The notes under the pieces are model-generated. The model did not search any database. It was not told where the DNA came from and worked only from the letters and a program-made list of their open reading frames with translations. The position numbers and the translations under genes are program-made. This document shows positions 52,301 through 60,836 of a stretch of DNA of 64,000 bases, piece by piece. How positions within the stretch are numbered: position 1 is the first letter of the stretch; each line of letters starts with the position of its first letter. The stretch covers positions 1 through 64,000 of the forward strand of contig NZ_CAJYCN010000004.1 in assembly GCF_913566895.1 (NCBI RefSeq), read 5' to 3'. This stretch comes from Listeria ilorinensis. GTDB lineage: Bacteria; Bacillota; Bacilli; Lactobacillales; Listeriaceae.

Positions 52301-52621
52301 ATGAGCCGTTTCAATGAGTATGTAGGAATGAGTGTGAAAGAACGGATGCTGCTCTCCATGAAGAAAATGGGCGGCGTGATTTTCTCAGCGGTCATTATTC
52401 TTGGCGGAACTTTCGCTGCAATGATGCCAGCGGGTGTGCTGTCACTGCTCGAGATTGCAACGGTCGTACTGATTGGTTTAGTGCTTTATGCCTTTATCAT
52501 TTTGCCGCTTTTTGTCCCTGTTATGGTCAAATTATTTGGACGCGGCAACTGGTGGCCATTTGTGACCCGAAAAGGAGACTATCAGCAGGATATTTCGCAC
52601 GGTAAACAAGAAGAAGAATAA
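49397..52621 (+). CDS. MMPL/RND family transporter with internal coiled coil
   Basis: A 1074-residue RND-type exporter of the MMPL family. Each half has a group of helices, with the conserved GTDYCILLMSRFKEE (first half) and GIDYSIFLMSRFNEY (second half) where the Asp-Tyr pair relays protons. Between them, about 460-800, is a stalk of repeats such as QLETGLDQLETGLNQAADG. Listeria has a gene of this type (lmo1226-like, as I recall) after MarR. Substrates of such proteins include lipids and drugs. The MarR regulator and transporter form a two-gene operon ending at a terminator. Confidence 0.92.
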   Translation: MKKVMRFRWPIVILWLALAVVLTLTAPNMANLVRENGEIKLPDGYPSSVATEMQKKHDPDNKGEQYIAVYNADHKLTAKEMDAIEKSLTSIEKDKEDLHVTEVLDGFNQPELKDKFISEDGKTVIAALTVDAGDTPVSEIRDDLDKKMQVSGVDSYLTGNALINEDVIQGSEDGLHKTEGITVVFILVVLFLVFRSAIAPFIPLLTVGISYIIAQDIVAFLVNDLGFPVSTYTQIFMVVIMFGIGTDYCILLMSRFKEEVGRGLDIREAVSVTYRTAGKTVIYSGIAVLVAFTTLYFVQFDLYRSAVAVGVGIVVLLLAIYSVVPFFMSILGRHLFWPMSKSIEHKENKLWGFAGNLSFARPFVALLIVAIVIIPPIVLHTGEESFNSLDEISDKYPSKKGFEIVSDSFGAGQVAPTQIYLENDEDMRTSEYIALIEQVSDDLADLKSVDMVMSASRPVGTRVDDIYVKKQADALGAGIGEAGDGISQVKDGLDEAGQELEAAEPMLGEAVSGVDALQSGTNQTKQGVSALQQGLTQISDGIKSGASGAGELKAGVATARSELQKLQDGEAQLQNGYETVQQNLESIASSLDAFSNQDTPAIDTSAFENTMAQIESSVNTFVAAHPEMQQDPAFQKLASDLEKLQTAGADLKTQLETQIGQQMQAAKTQIDQLNTGISSLSSAMKQLNEQSHQISSGLSQFNDALGQLETGLDQLETGLNQAADGQDQAISQMPQIQLALDQIAAGQGELASGFESFSGQIGQLTTGLKSGADGLGQVESGLGTATDLIDAWSKQPYSDSGIYVPDELLQNEDYQKVLDQYISDDGKMATINVVLKANPYSNEAMNAIDDINDQLDASLKGTKLENAHIGIGGMTSMNYDTRDMSTADYHLVMVFVLVSVFITLVILLRSLVMPIYLIASLMLTYLAALGYAEIIFTRIGDYSGLTWATPFFGFVVLIALGIDYSIFLMSRFNEYVGMSVKERMLLSMKKMGGVIFSAVIILGGTFAAMMPAGVLSLLEIATVVLIGLVLYAFIILPLFVPVMVKLFGRGNWWPFVTRKGDYQQDISHGKQEEE

Positions 52622-52628
52622 TTTTTTG

Positions 52629-52664
52629 CCCAGTGTCTGATTTTGAAGGCACTGGGTTTTTTGG
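52629..52664 (+). terminator. Terminator
   Basis: CCCAGTG and CACTGGG arms, then TTTTTT. Confidence 0.85.
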
Positions 52665-52757
52665 TATGTGAGATGACTACAAAGCCTTCCCACTTCTGGA
52701 ATTTTTATGCTATGATAAAAGAAAAAACAACGGGAATTTTTAGGAGGCGCTTGACAG

Positions 52758-53432
52758 ATGATACAAATCGGCAATGACTGGGATGATCTTCTAGAACTAG
52801 AATTTAAAAAAGACTATTACTTGAGACTGCGTGAGTTTTTGAAGTATGAATATGGGACAAAACGTGTTTATCCAGACATGTATGACATTTTCAATGCATT
52901 AAAATATACAGCTTATCAGGATGTAAAAGTGGTGATCTTAGGGCAGGATCCTTATCATGGCGCTGGTCAGGCACATGGCTTGTCTTTTTCGGTGCAAGCG
53001 GGCATACCGACCCCTCCTTCGCTACAAAATATCTATCAAGAATTATGTGAGGATTTAACATGTACAATGCCGAATAACGGTTATTTGAAACCGTGGGCAG
53101 ATCAAGGCGTGCTACTACTTAACACAGTGCTGACGGTACGAGCTGGTCAAGCTAATTCCCATCGTGGCAAAGGCTGGGAGCAGTTGACCGACCATATTAT
53201 CGAGCTACTTGATCAAAAAGAAGAGCCGATCGTTTTTTTACTGTGGGGCAATAATGCGAAACAGAAGCAAGTCTTGTTGAAAAATTCGCGCCATGCCGTG
53301 TTCACATCCTCACATCCAAGTCCCTATTCGGCGAATTATGGTTTTCTCGGTTCACGACCGTTTTCAAGAACGAATGCTTTCTTGCTTGAAAATGGGAGAC
53401 CGACAATCAATTGGCAAATACCTAATTTGTAG
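52758..53432 (+). CDS. ung: Uracil-DNA glycosylase
   Basis: A 224-residue family 1 UDG that excises uracil from DNA. GQDPYHGAGQAHGLSFSV holds the catalytic Asp and the water-activating loop, and HPSPYSANYGFLGSRPFS is the leucine-loop region with the catalytic His. AGGAGGCG precedes ATG 52758. It is followed 14 nt later by an unrecognised gene. Confidence 0.97.
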   Translation: MIQIGNDWDDLLELEFKKDYYLRLREFLKYEYGTKRVYPDMYDIFNALKYTAYQDVKVVILGQDPYHGAGQAHGLSFSVQAGIPTPPSLQNIYQELCEDLTCTMPNNGYLKPWADQGVLLLNTVLTVRAGQANSHRGKGWEQLTDHIIELLDQKEEPIVFLLWGNNAKQKQVLLKNSRHAVFTSSHPSPYSANYGFLGSRPFSRTNAFLLENGRPTINWQIPNL

Positions 53433-53446
53433 AACAGGAGGGCAAC

Positions 53447-54157
53447 ATGAAATATCAGATAAAGCTGAATCCTCCTCACGATTTGACCACTGTGGAAAAA
53501 CAAGCCGCGATTGAGACCTTTTTGAAAAAAAGGTATGGGAGAGGAAAATATTTTTCCTGTCAAACAGATCAGCAGTGGTTTGTGGCTAAAAATCAAGCAG
53601 CATTTGAATTATGGCAACTGAACCAGCTTGCTGAAATCTTTATTTTTGAGCTGGATGAGGAAATTTTGTTTACCTTTTATGACCGTTTTCCTGATTGTCG
53701 ACGAAATCGTCAATTTGAGCGACTCGTTTTGGAACTGAAAGAATGTTTGAACCAGCCAGCGAACCCACTCCGGATCACTGAGGAGAAAAGGCATACGGCC
53801 ATCGAACAATTTCATTTTGCAGCAGACGGGCCGATTGGCTATTTTTTTGAACCCTATCAAGAAGGTACGAATATTCAGGCTTCCGCAGCTACTTGTCTGT
53901 GGATTTATGAGGAAGATTTTGTCATCCTTTATCGAGGACTGAAATTGCTTTATCCACGGAAAGAGGAAGGCTTTGAGACCTTTGATCCGACTGGAATGAA
54001 TCCTGTCACTAAAGAGGAATGGCCAGTTGTTTTGGCAGAGTGGCAACATTTGAAAATGACGAATCCATCAAGTGCGGCTTTCTTAAATGAAGTGGATAGA
54101 CGAATCAAAGACATGTTACTGATAGGAGAAGAAATCTGGATTTCTGGCAATTTATGA
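53447..54157 (+). CDS. Unrecognised protein between ung and rnhC
   Basis: A 236-residue soluble protein I do not recognise. It reads well as protein from ATG 53447 (AGGAGGG upstream, 14 nt after ung) to a shared terminator. It is rich in aromatic and acidic residues (FIFELDEEILFTFYDRFPDCRRNRQFERL; AATCLWIYEEDFVILYRGL) with no signal peptide, membrane segment or nucleotide loop. Co-transcription with ung suggests but does not show a link to DNA repair. Confidence 0.8.
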   Translation: MKYQIKLNPPHDLTTVEKQAAIETFLKKRYGRGKYFSCQTDQQWFVAKNQAAFELWQLNQLAEIFIFELDEEILFTFYDRFPDCRRNRQFERLVLELKECLNQPANPLRITEEKRHTAIEQFHFAADGPIGYFFEPYQEGTNIQASAATCLWIYEEDFVILYRGLKLLYPRKEEGFETFDPTGMNPVTKEEWPVVLAEWQHLKMTNPSSAAFLNEVDRRIKDMLLIGEEIWISGNL

Positions 54158-54236
54158 AAAAAGCCGACAGAAGTATGCTGAGAAATACCCCAATCAAGCG
54201 GGCGATTTTCAGTCATATTTTTCTGTCGGCTTTTTA
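54157..54236. terminator. Bidirectional terminator between convergent genes
   Basis: AAAAAAGCCGACAGAA pairs with TTCTGTCGGCTTTTT across a loop of about 50 nt; T runs on both strands. Confidence 0.75.
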
Positions 54237-54237
54237 T

Positions 54238-55158
54238 TTATCTCTGTGCCAATTTCATCGCTTTTTCTGTATTGGCAAAATGCTGCTTGGTATATTGAGC
54301 CAGTTTTTCCGGACCGAACTCACGAATAATCTGAGCAGCGGCCTGATCCACTTTGGCACCAGCTCCTTTTGTGAGTGGGCGACCTAGTTCCTTTTCCATG
54401 GCGCTGAATGCTTCGACGAATTTGTAGCGGGCAATAATCGAGCTGGCCGCAACAGATAGATGAAGTCCTTCTGCCTTGGTCGCAAAAAAGACATCTTCCT
54501 GAACGATTTCAGTCTCATGGCTCAGATAACGGTAATATGTATTTTTTTCAGCAAACTGATCGATCAGGATGGCTTGAGGTTTTTCCGGGGAAATACGTTT
54601 GAGTACATTACTTAACGCTCGATTATGCAGCAGTGCTTTGATCTGTCCCTGATTCATGCCACGTCGGACAACTTCATTATATTTGGGATTAGGACAAATC
54701 AGTACGCTATGTGGGATGACCGGTATAATTTCTTTTGCAATGGCGCAGATTTCAGGATCCTTCATCGCTTTGGAATCCTTCACACCCAGCGCTTTTAATA
54801 GCGGCATTTGTTCACGAGTTACATATGAGGCACAAACCGTAATAGGACCGAAAAAGTCACCCGTCCCGACTTCATCCGAGCCAAGCACATTCCAATTGCT
54901 GAAACCGGCAGGCAGACCGTGTGCTACCGGCTTTTTGGTAGAGCGAGAAGGAGACAAAGCGGTTGCTGAGTCTTGCCATTTTGCAGCTTCTTTTTCCCCG
55001 TCAGCGCCTTGAAACATCACTTTACCAGACTTATAAGCAGTTACTGTAAAACGGGGAGCTTTAGCAGCAAAAATAGCTCCCGGCGGTAGTTTTAGGGTCG
55101 AAAACGGCGCATAATGTGCCTTGATTTGATTTATTTCATTGGTAGTCAAGTTGATCAC
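54238..55158 (-). CDS. rnhC: Ribonuclease HIII
   Basis: A 306-residue RNase HIII that cuts RNA in RNA-DNA hybrids. The N-terminal 85 residues are the TBP-like substrate-binding domain; the catalytic domain has [13 protein letters not shown] (Asp, Glu), the Asp in LGVKDSKAM and the acid in ILIDQFAEK. The start appears to be GTG 55158, with no strong RBS; an overlapping 13-codon ATG frame starting 19 bases further upstream lies closer to AAAGGAAG. Gene order rnhC (minus) / zapA (plus) is as in Listeria and Bacillus. Confidence 0.95.
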   Translation of the reverse strand: MINLTTNEINQIKAHYAPFSTLKLPPGAIFAAKAPRFTVTAYKSGKVMFQGADGEKEAAKWQDSATALSPSRSTKKPVAHGLPAGFSNWNVLGSDEVGTGDFFGPITVCASYVTREQMPLLKALGVKDSKAMKDPEICAIAKEIIPVIPHSVLICPNPKYNEVVRRGMNQGQIKALLHNRALSNVLKRISPEKPQAILIDQFAEKNTYYRYLSHETEIVQEDVFFATKAEGLHLSVAASSIIARYKFVEAFSAMEKELGRPLTKGAGAKVDQAAAQIIREFGPEKLAQYTKQHFANTEKAMKLAQR

Positions 55159-55357
55159 CGTGTTTGCGATAGGTCATCTTCCTTTCAAAATTCACTCAAT
55201 TCCATTGTATCACGAATAGGTGAGCCTTGAGAAAATTTTCTGCGTCCCTAGACTGAATTCTTAGAGAGACGAGGGGTTGCCTCTTTCCATTCCTGACTTT
55301 TCGTGATAAGATGAGGTACAAGAGCAGTCAATTTTCATGGGAAGGAGTTGTAAGCTA

Positions 55358-55627
55358 GTGACTGAGAACCAAAGAAACCGGATTACAACCACGATTTATG
55401 GACGAGAATACACGATTGTAGGGACAGAGCCACTCGATCACTTGCGAAAAGTTGCCCGTCTGGTCGATGAAAAAATGCATGAGATCAGTGAGCAGAACCC
55501 GGCGCTTGATAGTGGAAGATTAGCGGTTTTAACAGCAGTCAATGCAACCCATGATTATCTTCTGCTTGAGCAAAAATTGAAAGATTTAGAAGAAGAACTA
55601 GCAAAGTATAAAGGAAGAGATTCATGA
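55358..55627 (+). CDS. zapA: Cell division protein ZapA
   Basis: An 89-residue regulator that bundles FtsZ. N-terminal TTIYGREYTIVGTEPLDHLRKVARLVDEKM and the C-terminal coiled coil LLLEQKLKDLEEELAKYKG are typical. GTG 55358 follows GGAAGGAG; the ATG at 55337 precedes that RBS. It overlaps cvpA by 4 nt. Confidence 0.95.
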   Translation: MTENQRNRITTTIYGREYTIVGTEPLDHLRKVARLVDEKMHEISEQNPALDSGRLAVLTAVNATHDYLLLEQKLKDLEEELAKYKGRDS

Positions 55628-56166
55628 TTTTAAATGTCATCATCATATTTTTACTTATCTGCGGCCTGTTTGGTGGCTATAAAAATGGCATCCTCCGTCA
55701 GTTGATCATTACGCTGGGGTATGTGTTGTCCTTTTTTATCGCCCAGCAATACTATCAGATGCTCGCGCCGCACTTGACATTCATTCCATATCCTACAGTG
55801 GATAAATCGAATGATATGTACCATCTATTTAAGCTTTTGCGCACAGAAGAAGCTTACTATAATGCGCTGGCGTTTCTGTTGATTTTTATCGTAGCGATCA
55901 TCGTTGTACACATGCTGGCTTCTTTGATCGGTGGCGCAACACGAATTCCGATCTTACGGCAGATCAACGGTTTGATTGGCGGGGCGTTAGGTGTCATTCA
56001 AGTTTACTTATTCATCTTTTTGATTCTTTATATCGGTGCCATCTACCCGGCTGACTGGACGCGTGATCTCATTCAGAGCTCCAGCGTTGCCCAGTGGATA
56101 CTAGAGAATACACCGATTTTATCCAAACAGTTTTTTGAATGGATGACCGGGTTTTTACCAAAATAA
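55624..56166 (+). CDS. cvpA: CvpA family membrane protein
   Basis: A 180-residue membrane protein with four helices; family opening LNVIIIFLLICGLFGGYKNGILRQLI and the glycine-rich INGLIGGALGVIQVYLF are clear. CvpA is required for colicin V production in E. coli and is a conserved protein of poorly known role. Translation is coupled to zapA by ATGA. Confidence 0.92.
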   Translation: MILNVIIIFLLICGLFGGYKNGILRQLIITLGYVLSFFIAQQYYQMLAPHLTFIPYPTVDKSNDMYHLFKLLRTEEAYYNALAFLLIFIVAIIVVHMLASLIGGATRIPILRQINGLIGGALGVIQVYLFIFLILYIGAIYPADWTRDLIQSSSVAQWILENTPILSKQFFEWMTGFLPK

Positions 56167-56223
56167 AAAACGTACAGGCCAGGTGAAAAGCGTCTGGTCT
56201 GTTTCTGCGTATGGGGTGAGAAA

Positions 56224-57936
56224 ATGATTCAAAGCAAAAAAGAAATTATCCGATTATTGGAAGAAATTGCGATATATATGGAATTAAAAGGAGAAAATCC
56301 GTTTAAAATAGCCGCTTTCAGAAAAGCAGCCCAAAGTCTTGAGACTGATCAACGGAGTCTGGCAGAAATGGGAGATATTACAACGCTTTCTGGGATAGGA
56401 AAAACGACCGGACAAATCATTCAAATCTTTCTTGAAACAGGGGAATCTCCTGAACTTGAGGCTCTGAAAAAAGAAGTTCCTGCAGGGCTTGTCCCGCTGC
56501 TGAAAGTTCCCGGACTTGGTGGCAAAAAGCTAGCCCGACTTTATCAAGAGTTGGGTGTGATCGATCGGGAGACCTTACTGGAAGCAGGTGCATCTGGTAA
56601 AATAGAGACGCTAAAAGGATTCGGCAAAAAGTCCAGTGAAAAGATCATCGAAGGTGTGAAAGCACTTGGAGAGCGCCCGGAACGCTATCCGATTTATGAA
56701 GTTCTGAAAGCTGCTCAAAAAGTAGAAACTTATTTAGAGCAGATTCCCGAAATCAAACAATTCCAACAAGCCGGCAGCCTGAGACGTCTTAGTGAGACTG
56801 TTAAAGATATGGATTATGTGATTTCAACTGAGCAGCCGGAAAAAGTACGAGTAGCCCTTGAAGCGTTTCCTTTTCAATCGGAGGTAATCGGTGCCGGCGA
56901 CACAAAAGTATCCCTTGAACTGGCGCTTGACATTTCAATAGCTGTAGATTTTCGATTAGTCGAGCCAGCAAGTTTCGCAACAACGCTACATCATTTTACT
57001 GGCTCCAAGGAACACAATATCCGGATGCGGCAACTAGCAAAGGAACGCAAGGAAAAGATTAGCGAATACGGTGTAGAAAGTGAGTCCACCGAACGAAAGA
57101 CTTTTACTAGTGAAGAAGCCTTTTTCGCCCACTTTGATTTGCCATTTATCCCTCCAGAACTTCGGATTGACGGAACAGAAATTGATCGAATAAAGACCAC
57201 ATCGCCACTTTTGCAACAAACAGACATTCGTGGCGACCTGCACATGCATACCACCTGGTCAGACGGCGCTTATTCGATTCGAGAGATGATCGAAGCCTGC
57301 ATTGCTAAGCAGTACGACTATATGGTCATCACAGATCACGGTAAATTTTTGCGCGTAGCAAATGGCTTGGATGAAAAACGCTTGCGAAATCAACAAGAAG
57401 AAATTCGCAAAATCAGTGCAGATTATCCTGAAATCGATGTCTATTCAGGCGTAGAAATGGATATCTTAACAGATGCTCGTTTAGATTTTGAAGCAGACTT
57501 TTTGCAAGAGCTAGATTTTGTCATTGCCTCGATCCATTCAGGTTTTAGCCAAACGAAAGCAGAGATCATGGCTCGTCTTCAAGCGGCTTGTGAGAGTCCA
57601 TATGTCCGCCTGATCGCACATCCGACGGGACGAATTATTGTAAACCGGTCTCCTTATAACGTGGATGTACCAGAACTAATCCAGCTAGCCAAAAATACCA
57701 ATACAGCATTAGAGCTGAATGCTAATCCGCAGCGTCTTGATTTGGATCGCGCCCATTTGATGCTTGCAGCAGAAGCTGGCGTCAAAATCGCGATCAATAC
57801 GGATGCACATGATACCAAGCACCTTGATTTTATGGATCTGGGTGTTCGGGCTGCCAGAAAAGCATGGCTCAGCCCACCACAAATTTTAAATACGATGACG
57901 AAAGAAGCATTTCGTCAATTTATCCTAAATAAATGA
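56224..57936 (+). CDS. polX: DNA polymerase/3'-5' exonuclease PolX
   Basis: A 570-residue family X repair polymerase fused to a PHP exonuclease. HhH segments at about 45-150 (LSGIGKTTGQIIQ, LKGFGKKSSEKIIEG), the palm region with GSLRRLSETVKDMDYV, and the PHP domain from about 335 (DLHMHTTWSDGAYS, ITDHGKFLRVANG, AHPTGRI, INTDAHD) are in normal order. Closely followed by mutS2. Confidence 0.97.
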   Translation: MIQSKKEIIRLLEEIAIYMELKGENPFKIAAFRKAAQSLETDQRSLAEMGDITTLSGIGKTTGQIIQIFLETGESPELEALKKEVPAGLVPLLKVPGLGGKKLARLYQELGVIDRETLLEAGASGKIETLKGFGKKSSEKIIEGVKALGERPERYPIYEVLKAAQKVETYLEQIPEIKQFQQAGSLRRLSETVKDMDYVISTEQPEKVRVALEAFPFQSEVIGAGDTKVSLELALDISIAVDFRLVEPASFATTLHHFTGSKEHNIRMRQLAKERKEKISEYGVESESTERKTFTSEEAFFAHFDLPFIPPELRIDGTEIDRIKTTSPLLQQTDIRGDLHMHTTWSDGAYSIREMIEACIAKQYDYMVITDHGKFLRVANGLDEKRLRNQQEEIRKISADYPEIDVYSGVEMDILTDARLDFEADFLQELDFVIASIHSGFSQTKAEIMARLQAACESPYVRLIAHPTGRIIVNRSPYNVDVPELIQLAKNTNTALELNANPQRLDLDRAHLMLAAEAGVKIAINTDAHDTKHLDFMDLGVRAARKAWLSPPQILNTMTKEAFRQFILNK

Positions 57937-57947
57937 GGAATGTAAAA

Positions 57948-60302
57948 ATGGAAAAACGAGTGGAACAATTACTCGAATTTGATAAAATCAAGCAACAATT
58001 AAAAGAATTTGCCACTTCCGTACTTGGAAAAGAAGCCATTGAGGCTCTTCATCCGAGTTCCGACTTTGCGCTGGTCCAAAAGAATCAGCGTGAGACGGAA
58101 GAAGGAGCCAAAGTGATCCGGTTGCGCGGCAGTGCCCCGATTTCAGGTTTATATGATGTTGCCCCGCATTTGAAACGACTTGAAATTGGTGGGAACCTGA
58201 ACGGTCTTGAAATCCATCAGATCGGCAGCAATCTGCGAGTCAGTCGTGCCATGAAAAACTTTTTGGCAGATATGGAAGATCAGGGTGTGGAACTCCCACT
58301 GCTTTATAACTTGAGCCGCGAACTTCTTGTGATGCGCGAAATGGAGGATCGGATCACTCTTTCTGTTGATGAAGCAGGCTTTGTACTTGATTCAGCTAGC
58401 GATACGCTGCGCAGCATCCGTCAAACACTGACTCGAACAGAAGGACGTGTCCGTGAAAAATTAGAAAGTCTGCTTCGTGAACGAAATGCTGCCACCATGC
58501 TGAGCGACACGGTAATCACGATTCGAAATGACCGTTACGTTCTGCCGGTCAAGCAGGAATACAAAGGCCATTATGGCGGAATCGTTCATGATCAGTCAGC
58601 ATCCGGTCAAACACTCTTTATTGAGCCGCAAAGCGTTGTTGATCTCAATAATGAGCGCCGTGAACTCCAAGCAAAAGAAAACCAGGAAATCGACCGGATA
58701 CTTGCCGAACTTTCGGCGGAATTGGCAGAAATCACGCAAGAAATCCATCATAATACTTACTGCTTAGGCCGTTTTGATTTCATCCTAGCAAAAGCGCGAT
58801 TCGGTCAGCAGATGAAAGCTGTCACCCCACATTTGAATCAAGACGGAGTGGTCAAACTTTTTGGTGCCAGACACCCGCTTTTGGATGCACAGAAAGTAGT
58901 CAAAAATGATATTCTGCTAGGAGACGGCTATCAAGCGATTGTTATTACGGGTCCTAACACAGGCGGAAAAACCATTACGCTAAAAACAATAGGACTCTTG
59001 ACGCTGATGGCTCAAGCCGGTCTGCAAATTCCAGCTGTTGAAGATTCAGAAGTGGCTGTTTTCGAGGATGTTTTTGCCGATATTGGAGACGAACAATCAA
59101 TCGAACAAAGTCTGAGCACGTTTTCTTCTCATATGACGAATATCGTGGCAATCATGCAAAAAATGAACGATCGCTCGCTGATTTTATTTGATGAACTGGG
59201 AGCTGGGACAGATCCGCAGGAAGGGGCGGCGCTGGCGATTGCAATATTAGATGCCGCTCTGGCAAAAGACGCGTCTGTCGTTGCCACTACACATTATCCC
59301 GAGCTAAAAGCATATGGGTATAATCGTGCAGGAGTGACGAATGCCTCCGTTGAATTCAACGTGGAAACACTAAGCCCCACCTACAAGCTTTTGATTGGCA
59401 TTCCAGGTCGTAGTAATGCATTTGAGATTTCCAAACGGCTGGGGTTAGATGAAACAGTGATTGCTTCTGCACGTTCTCTTGTAGATACAGAAAGTGCCGA
59501 CCTGAACGACATGATCTCCAGTCTCGAAGAAAAGCGCAATCTGGCAGAACAAGCTTATCAAGATGCTGCTGAAACAACTCGTGAAGCAGAAAAACTATTA
59601 AAAGATTTGCAAAAAGAAATTGTTCAATACTACAATCAAAAAGAGCAGCTCATTGAAAAAGCCAATCGGAAAGCGGCTGGAATTGTGGAACAAGCGGAAC
59701 AAGAAGCTGAAGAGATCATCCATGAACTCCGGATGATGCAGCTTCACGGTGCAGCAGGAATCAAGGAGCATGAACTAATCGATGCTAAAACGCGTCTGGG
59801 ACGTGCGAAACCGAAAACGCTCAGCAAAAAAGTTGAGGCACCCAAACAAAAAGTGCACATCTTTGAGCCAGGTGACCATGTCCGAGTTCTGTCACTGGGT
59901 CAAAAAGGGGACCTGCTCGATCGTGTGAATGCCAAGGAATGGAATGTTCAGATCGGCATCATCAAAATGAAAATCAAAGAAAACGATTTGGCATATATCG
60001 AGCCGGAAAAACCGAAAAAGCAACGGATCATTACCAATGTTCGCGGCAATACAGAACCTGTCAAAGCCGAACTAGATTTGCGCGGTGTCAGATATGAGGA
60101 TGCGCTCGCTGAACTAGATAAATACTTGGATGAAGCTTTGCTCGCCGGTTATCCGCAAGTTGCCATCATTCATGGTAAAGGAACCGGTGCGCTTCGAACT
60201 GGGGTTACCGAATATTTGAAAAACCATCGCCTTGTAAAAAGTTATCGATTCGGCTCTGCAGCAGAAGGCGGCAATGGAATTACGATCGCAGAACTTAAAT
60301 AG
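57948..60302 (+). CDS. mutS2: Endonuclease MutS2
   Basis: A 785-residue MutS family ATPase with C-terminal nuclease. Walker A is GPNTGGKTITLK, Walker B LILFDELGAGTDPQEG, followed by TTHYPELKAY. A coiled segment (515-600) precedes the Smr domain at about 710-785 (ELDLRGVRYEDAL, IIHGKGTGALR). It acts against recombination and rescues collided ribosomes in Bacillus. ATG 57948 follows TGAGGAA; ATG 57933 overlaps the polX stop and may also be used. Confidence 0.96.
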   Translation: MEKRVEQLLEFDKIKQQLKEFATSVLGKEAIEALHPSSDFALVQKNQRETEEGAKVIRLRGSAPISGLYDVAPHLKRLEIGGNLNGLEIHQIGSNLRVSRAMKNFLADMEDQGVELPLLYNLSRELLVMREMEDRITLSVDEAGFVLDSASDTLRSIRQTLTRTEGRVREKLESLLRERNAATMLSDTVITIRNDRYVLPVKQEYKGHYGGIVHDQSASGQTLFIEPQSVVDLNNERRELQAKENQEIDRILAELSAELAEITQEIHHNTYCLGRFDFILAKARFGQQMKAVTPHLNQDGVVKLFGARHPLLDAQKVVKNDILLGDGYQAIVITGPNTGGKTITLKTIGLLTLMAQAGLQIPAVEDSEVAVFEDVFADIGDEQSIEQSLSTFSSHMTNIVAIMQKMNDRSLILFDELGAGTDPQEGAALAIAILDAALAKDASVVATTHYPELKAYGYNRAGVTNASVEFNVETLSPTYKLLIGIPGRSNAFEISKRLGLDETVIASARSLVDTESADLNDMISSLEEKRNLAEQAYQDAAETTREAEKLLKDLQKEIVQYYNQKEQLIEKANRKAAGIVEQAEQEAEEIIHELRMMQLHGAAGIKEHELIDAKTRLGRAKPKTLSKKVEAPKQKVHIFEPGDHVRVLSLGQKGDLLDRVNAKEWNVQIGIIKMKIKENDLAYIEPEKPKKQRIITNVRGNTEPVKAELDLRGVRYEDALAELDKYLDEALLAGYPQVAIIHGKGTGALRTGVTEYLKNHRLVKSYRFGSAAEGGNGITIAELK

Positions 60303-60383
60303 AGTGCGCCTATGAGCAAAAGAATAGCCCCGTATTGCTCACGGTGCTATACTGAGATTAACATGAAGAAGGAGTTGATGAAA

Positions 60384-60698
60384 GTGGCAATCCAAGAAAT
60401 TACCGATGCTACATTCGAACAAGAAACGAATCAAGGACTCGTTTTGACTGATTTCTGGGCAACATGGTGCGGACCGTGCCGGATGGTTGCCCCTGTATTG
60501 GAAGAAATCGATGCAGAACGTGGAGATAAATTAAAAATCGTCAAAATGGACGTGGATGAAAATCAACAAGTACCCAGCCAATTTGGCGTTATGAGCATCC
60601 CAACACTTTTAATCAAAAAAGACGGAGAAGTCGTCGACACGGTCATTGGTTACCGTCCAAAAGAAGAATTGGACGAAATCATCGACAAATATATGTAA
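60384..60698 (+). CDS. trxA: Thioredoxin
   Basis: A 104-residue thioredoxin with the active site WCGPC after TDFWAT and the cis-Pro in SIPTLLIKKDGE. I chose GTG 60384, 9 nt after AAGGAG; the upstream ATGs at 60312, 60363 and 60378 give lengths not typical for TrxA. Placed after mutS2 as in Listeria and Bacillus. Confidence 0.95.
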   Translation: MAIQEITDATFEQETNQGLVLTDFWATWCGPCRMVAPVLEEIDAERGDKLKIVKMDVDENQQVPSQFGVMSIPTLLIKKDGEVVDTVIGYRPKEELDEIIDKYM

Positions 60699-60722
60699 AC
60701 CCTGCATAAATATGATAAAATG

Positions 60723-60753
60723 AGGACATCGCTGAAAAGTGATGTCCTTTTTT
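60723..60753 (+). terminator. trxA terminator
   Basis: AGGACATC and GATGTCCT arms, then TTTTTT. Confidence 0.85.
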
Positions 60754-60836
60754 AAAGTGGCACGGCCTAACAAGACGTGTCTTTTCTTTCAAGAAAAAGC
60801 GAACATAAGTTTCCGATTAATGGAGTTGATGATTAA

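Noticed and set aside
55115-55178. Small [16 protein letters not shown] before rnhC
   Set aside because: Overlaps the rnhC start, RBS spacing is too short, and 13 codons is not enough support; could be revisited as a leader peptide.
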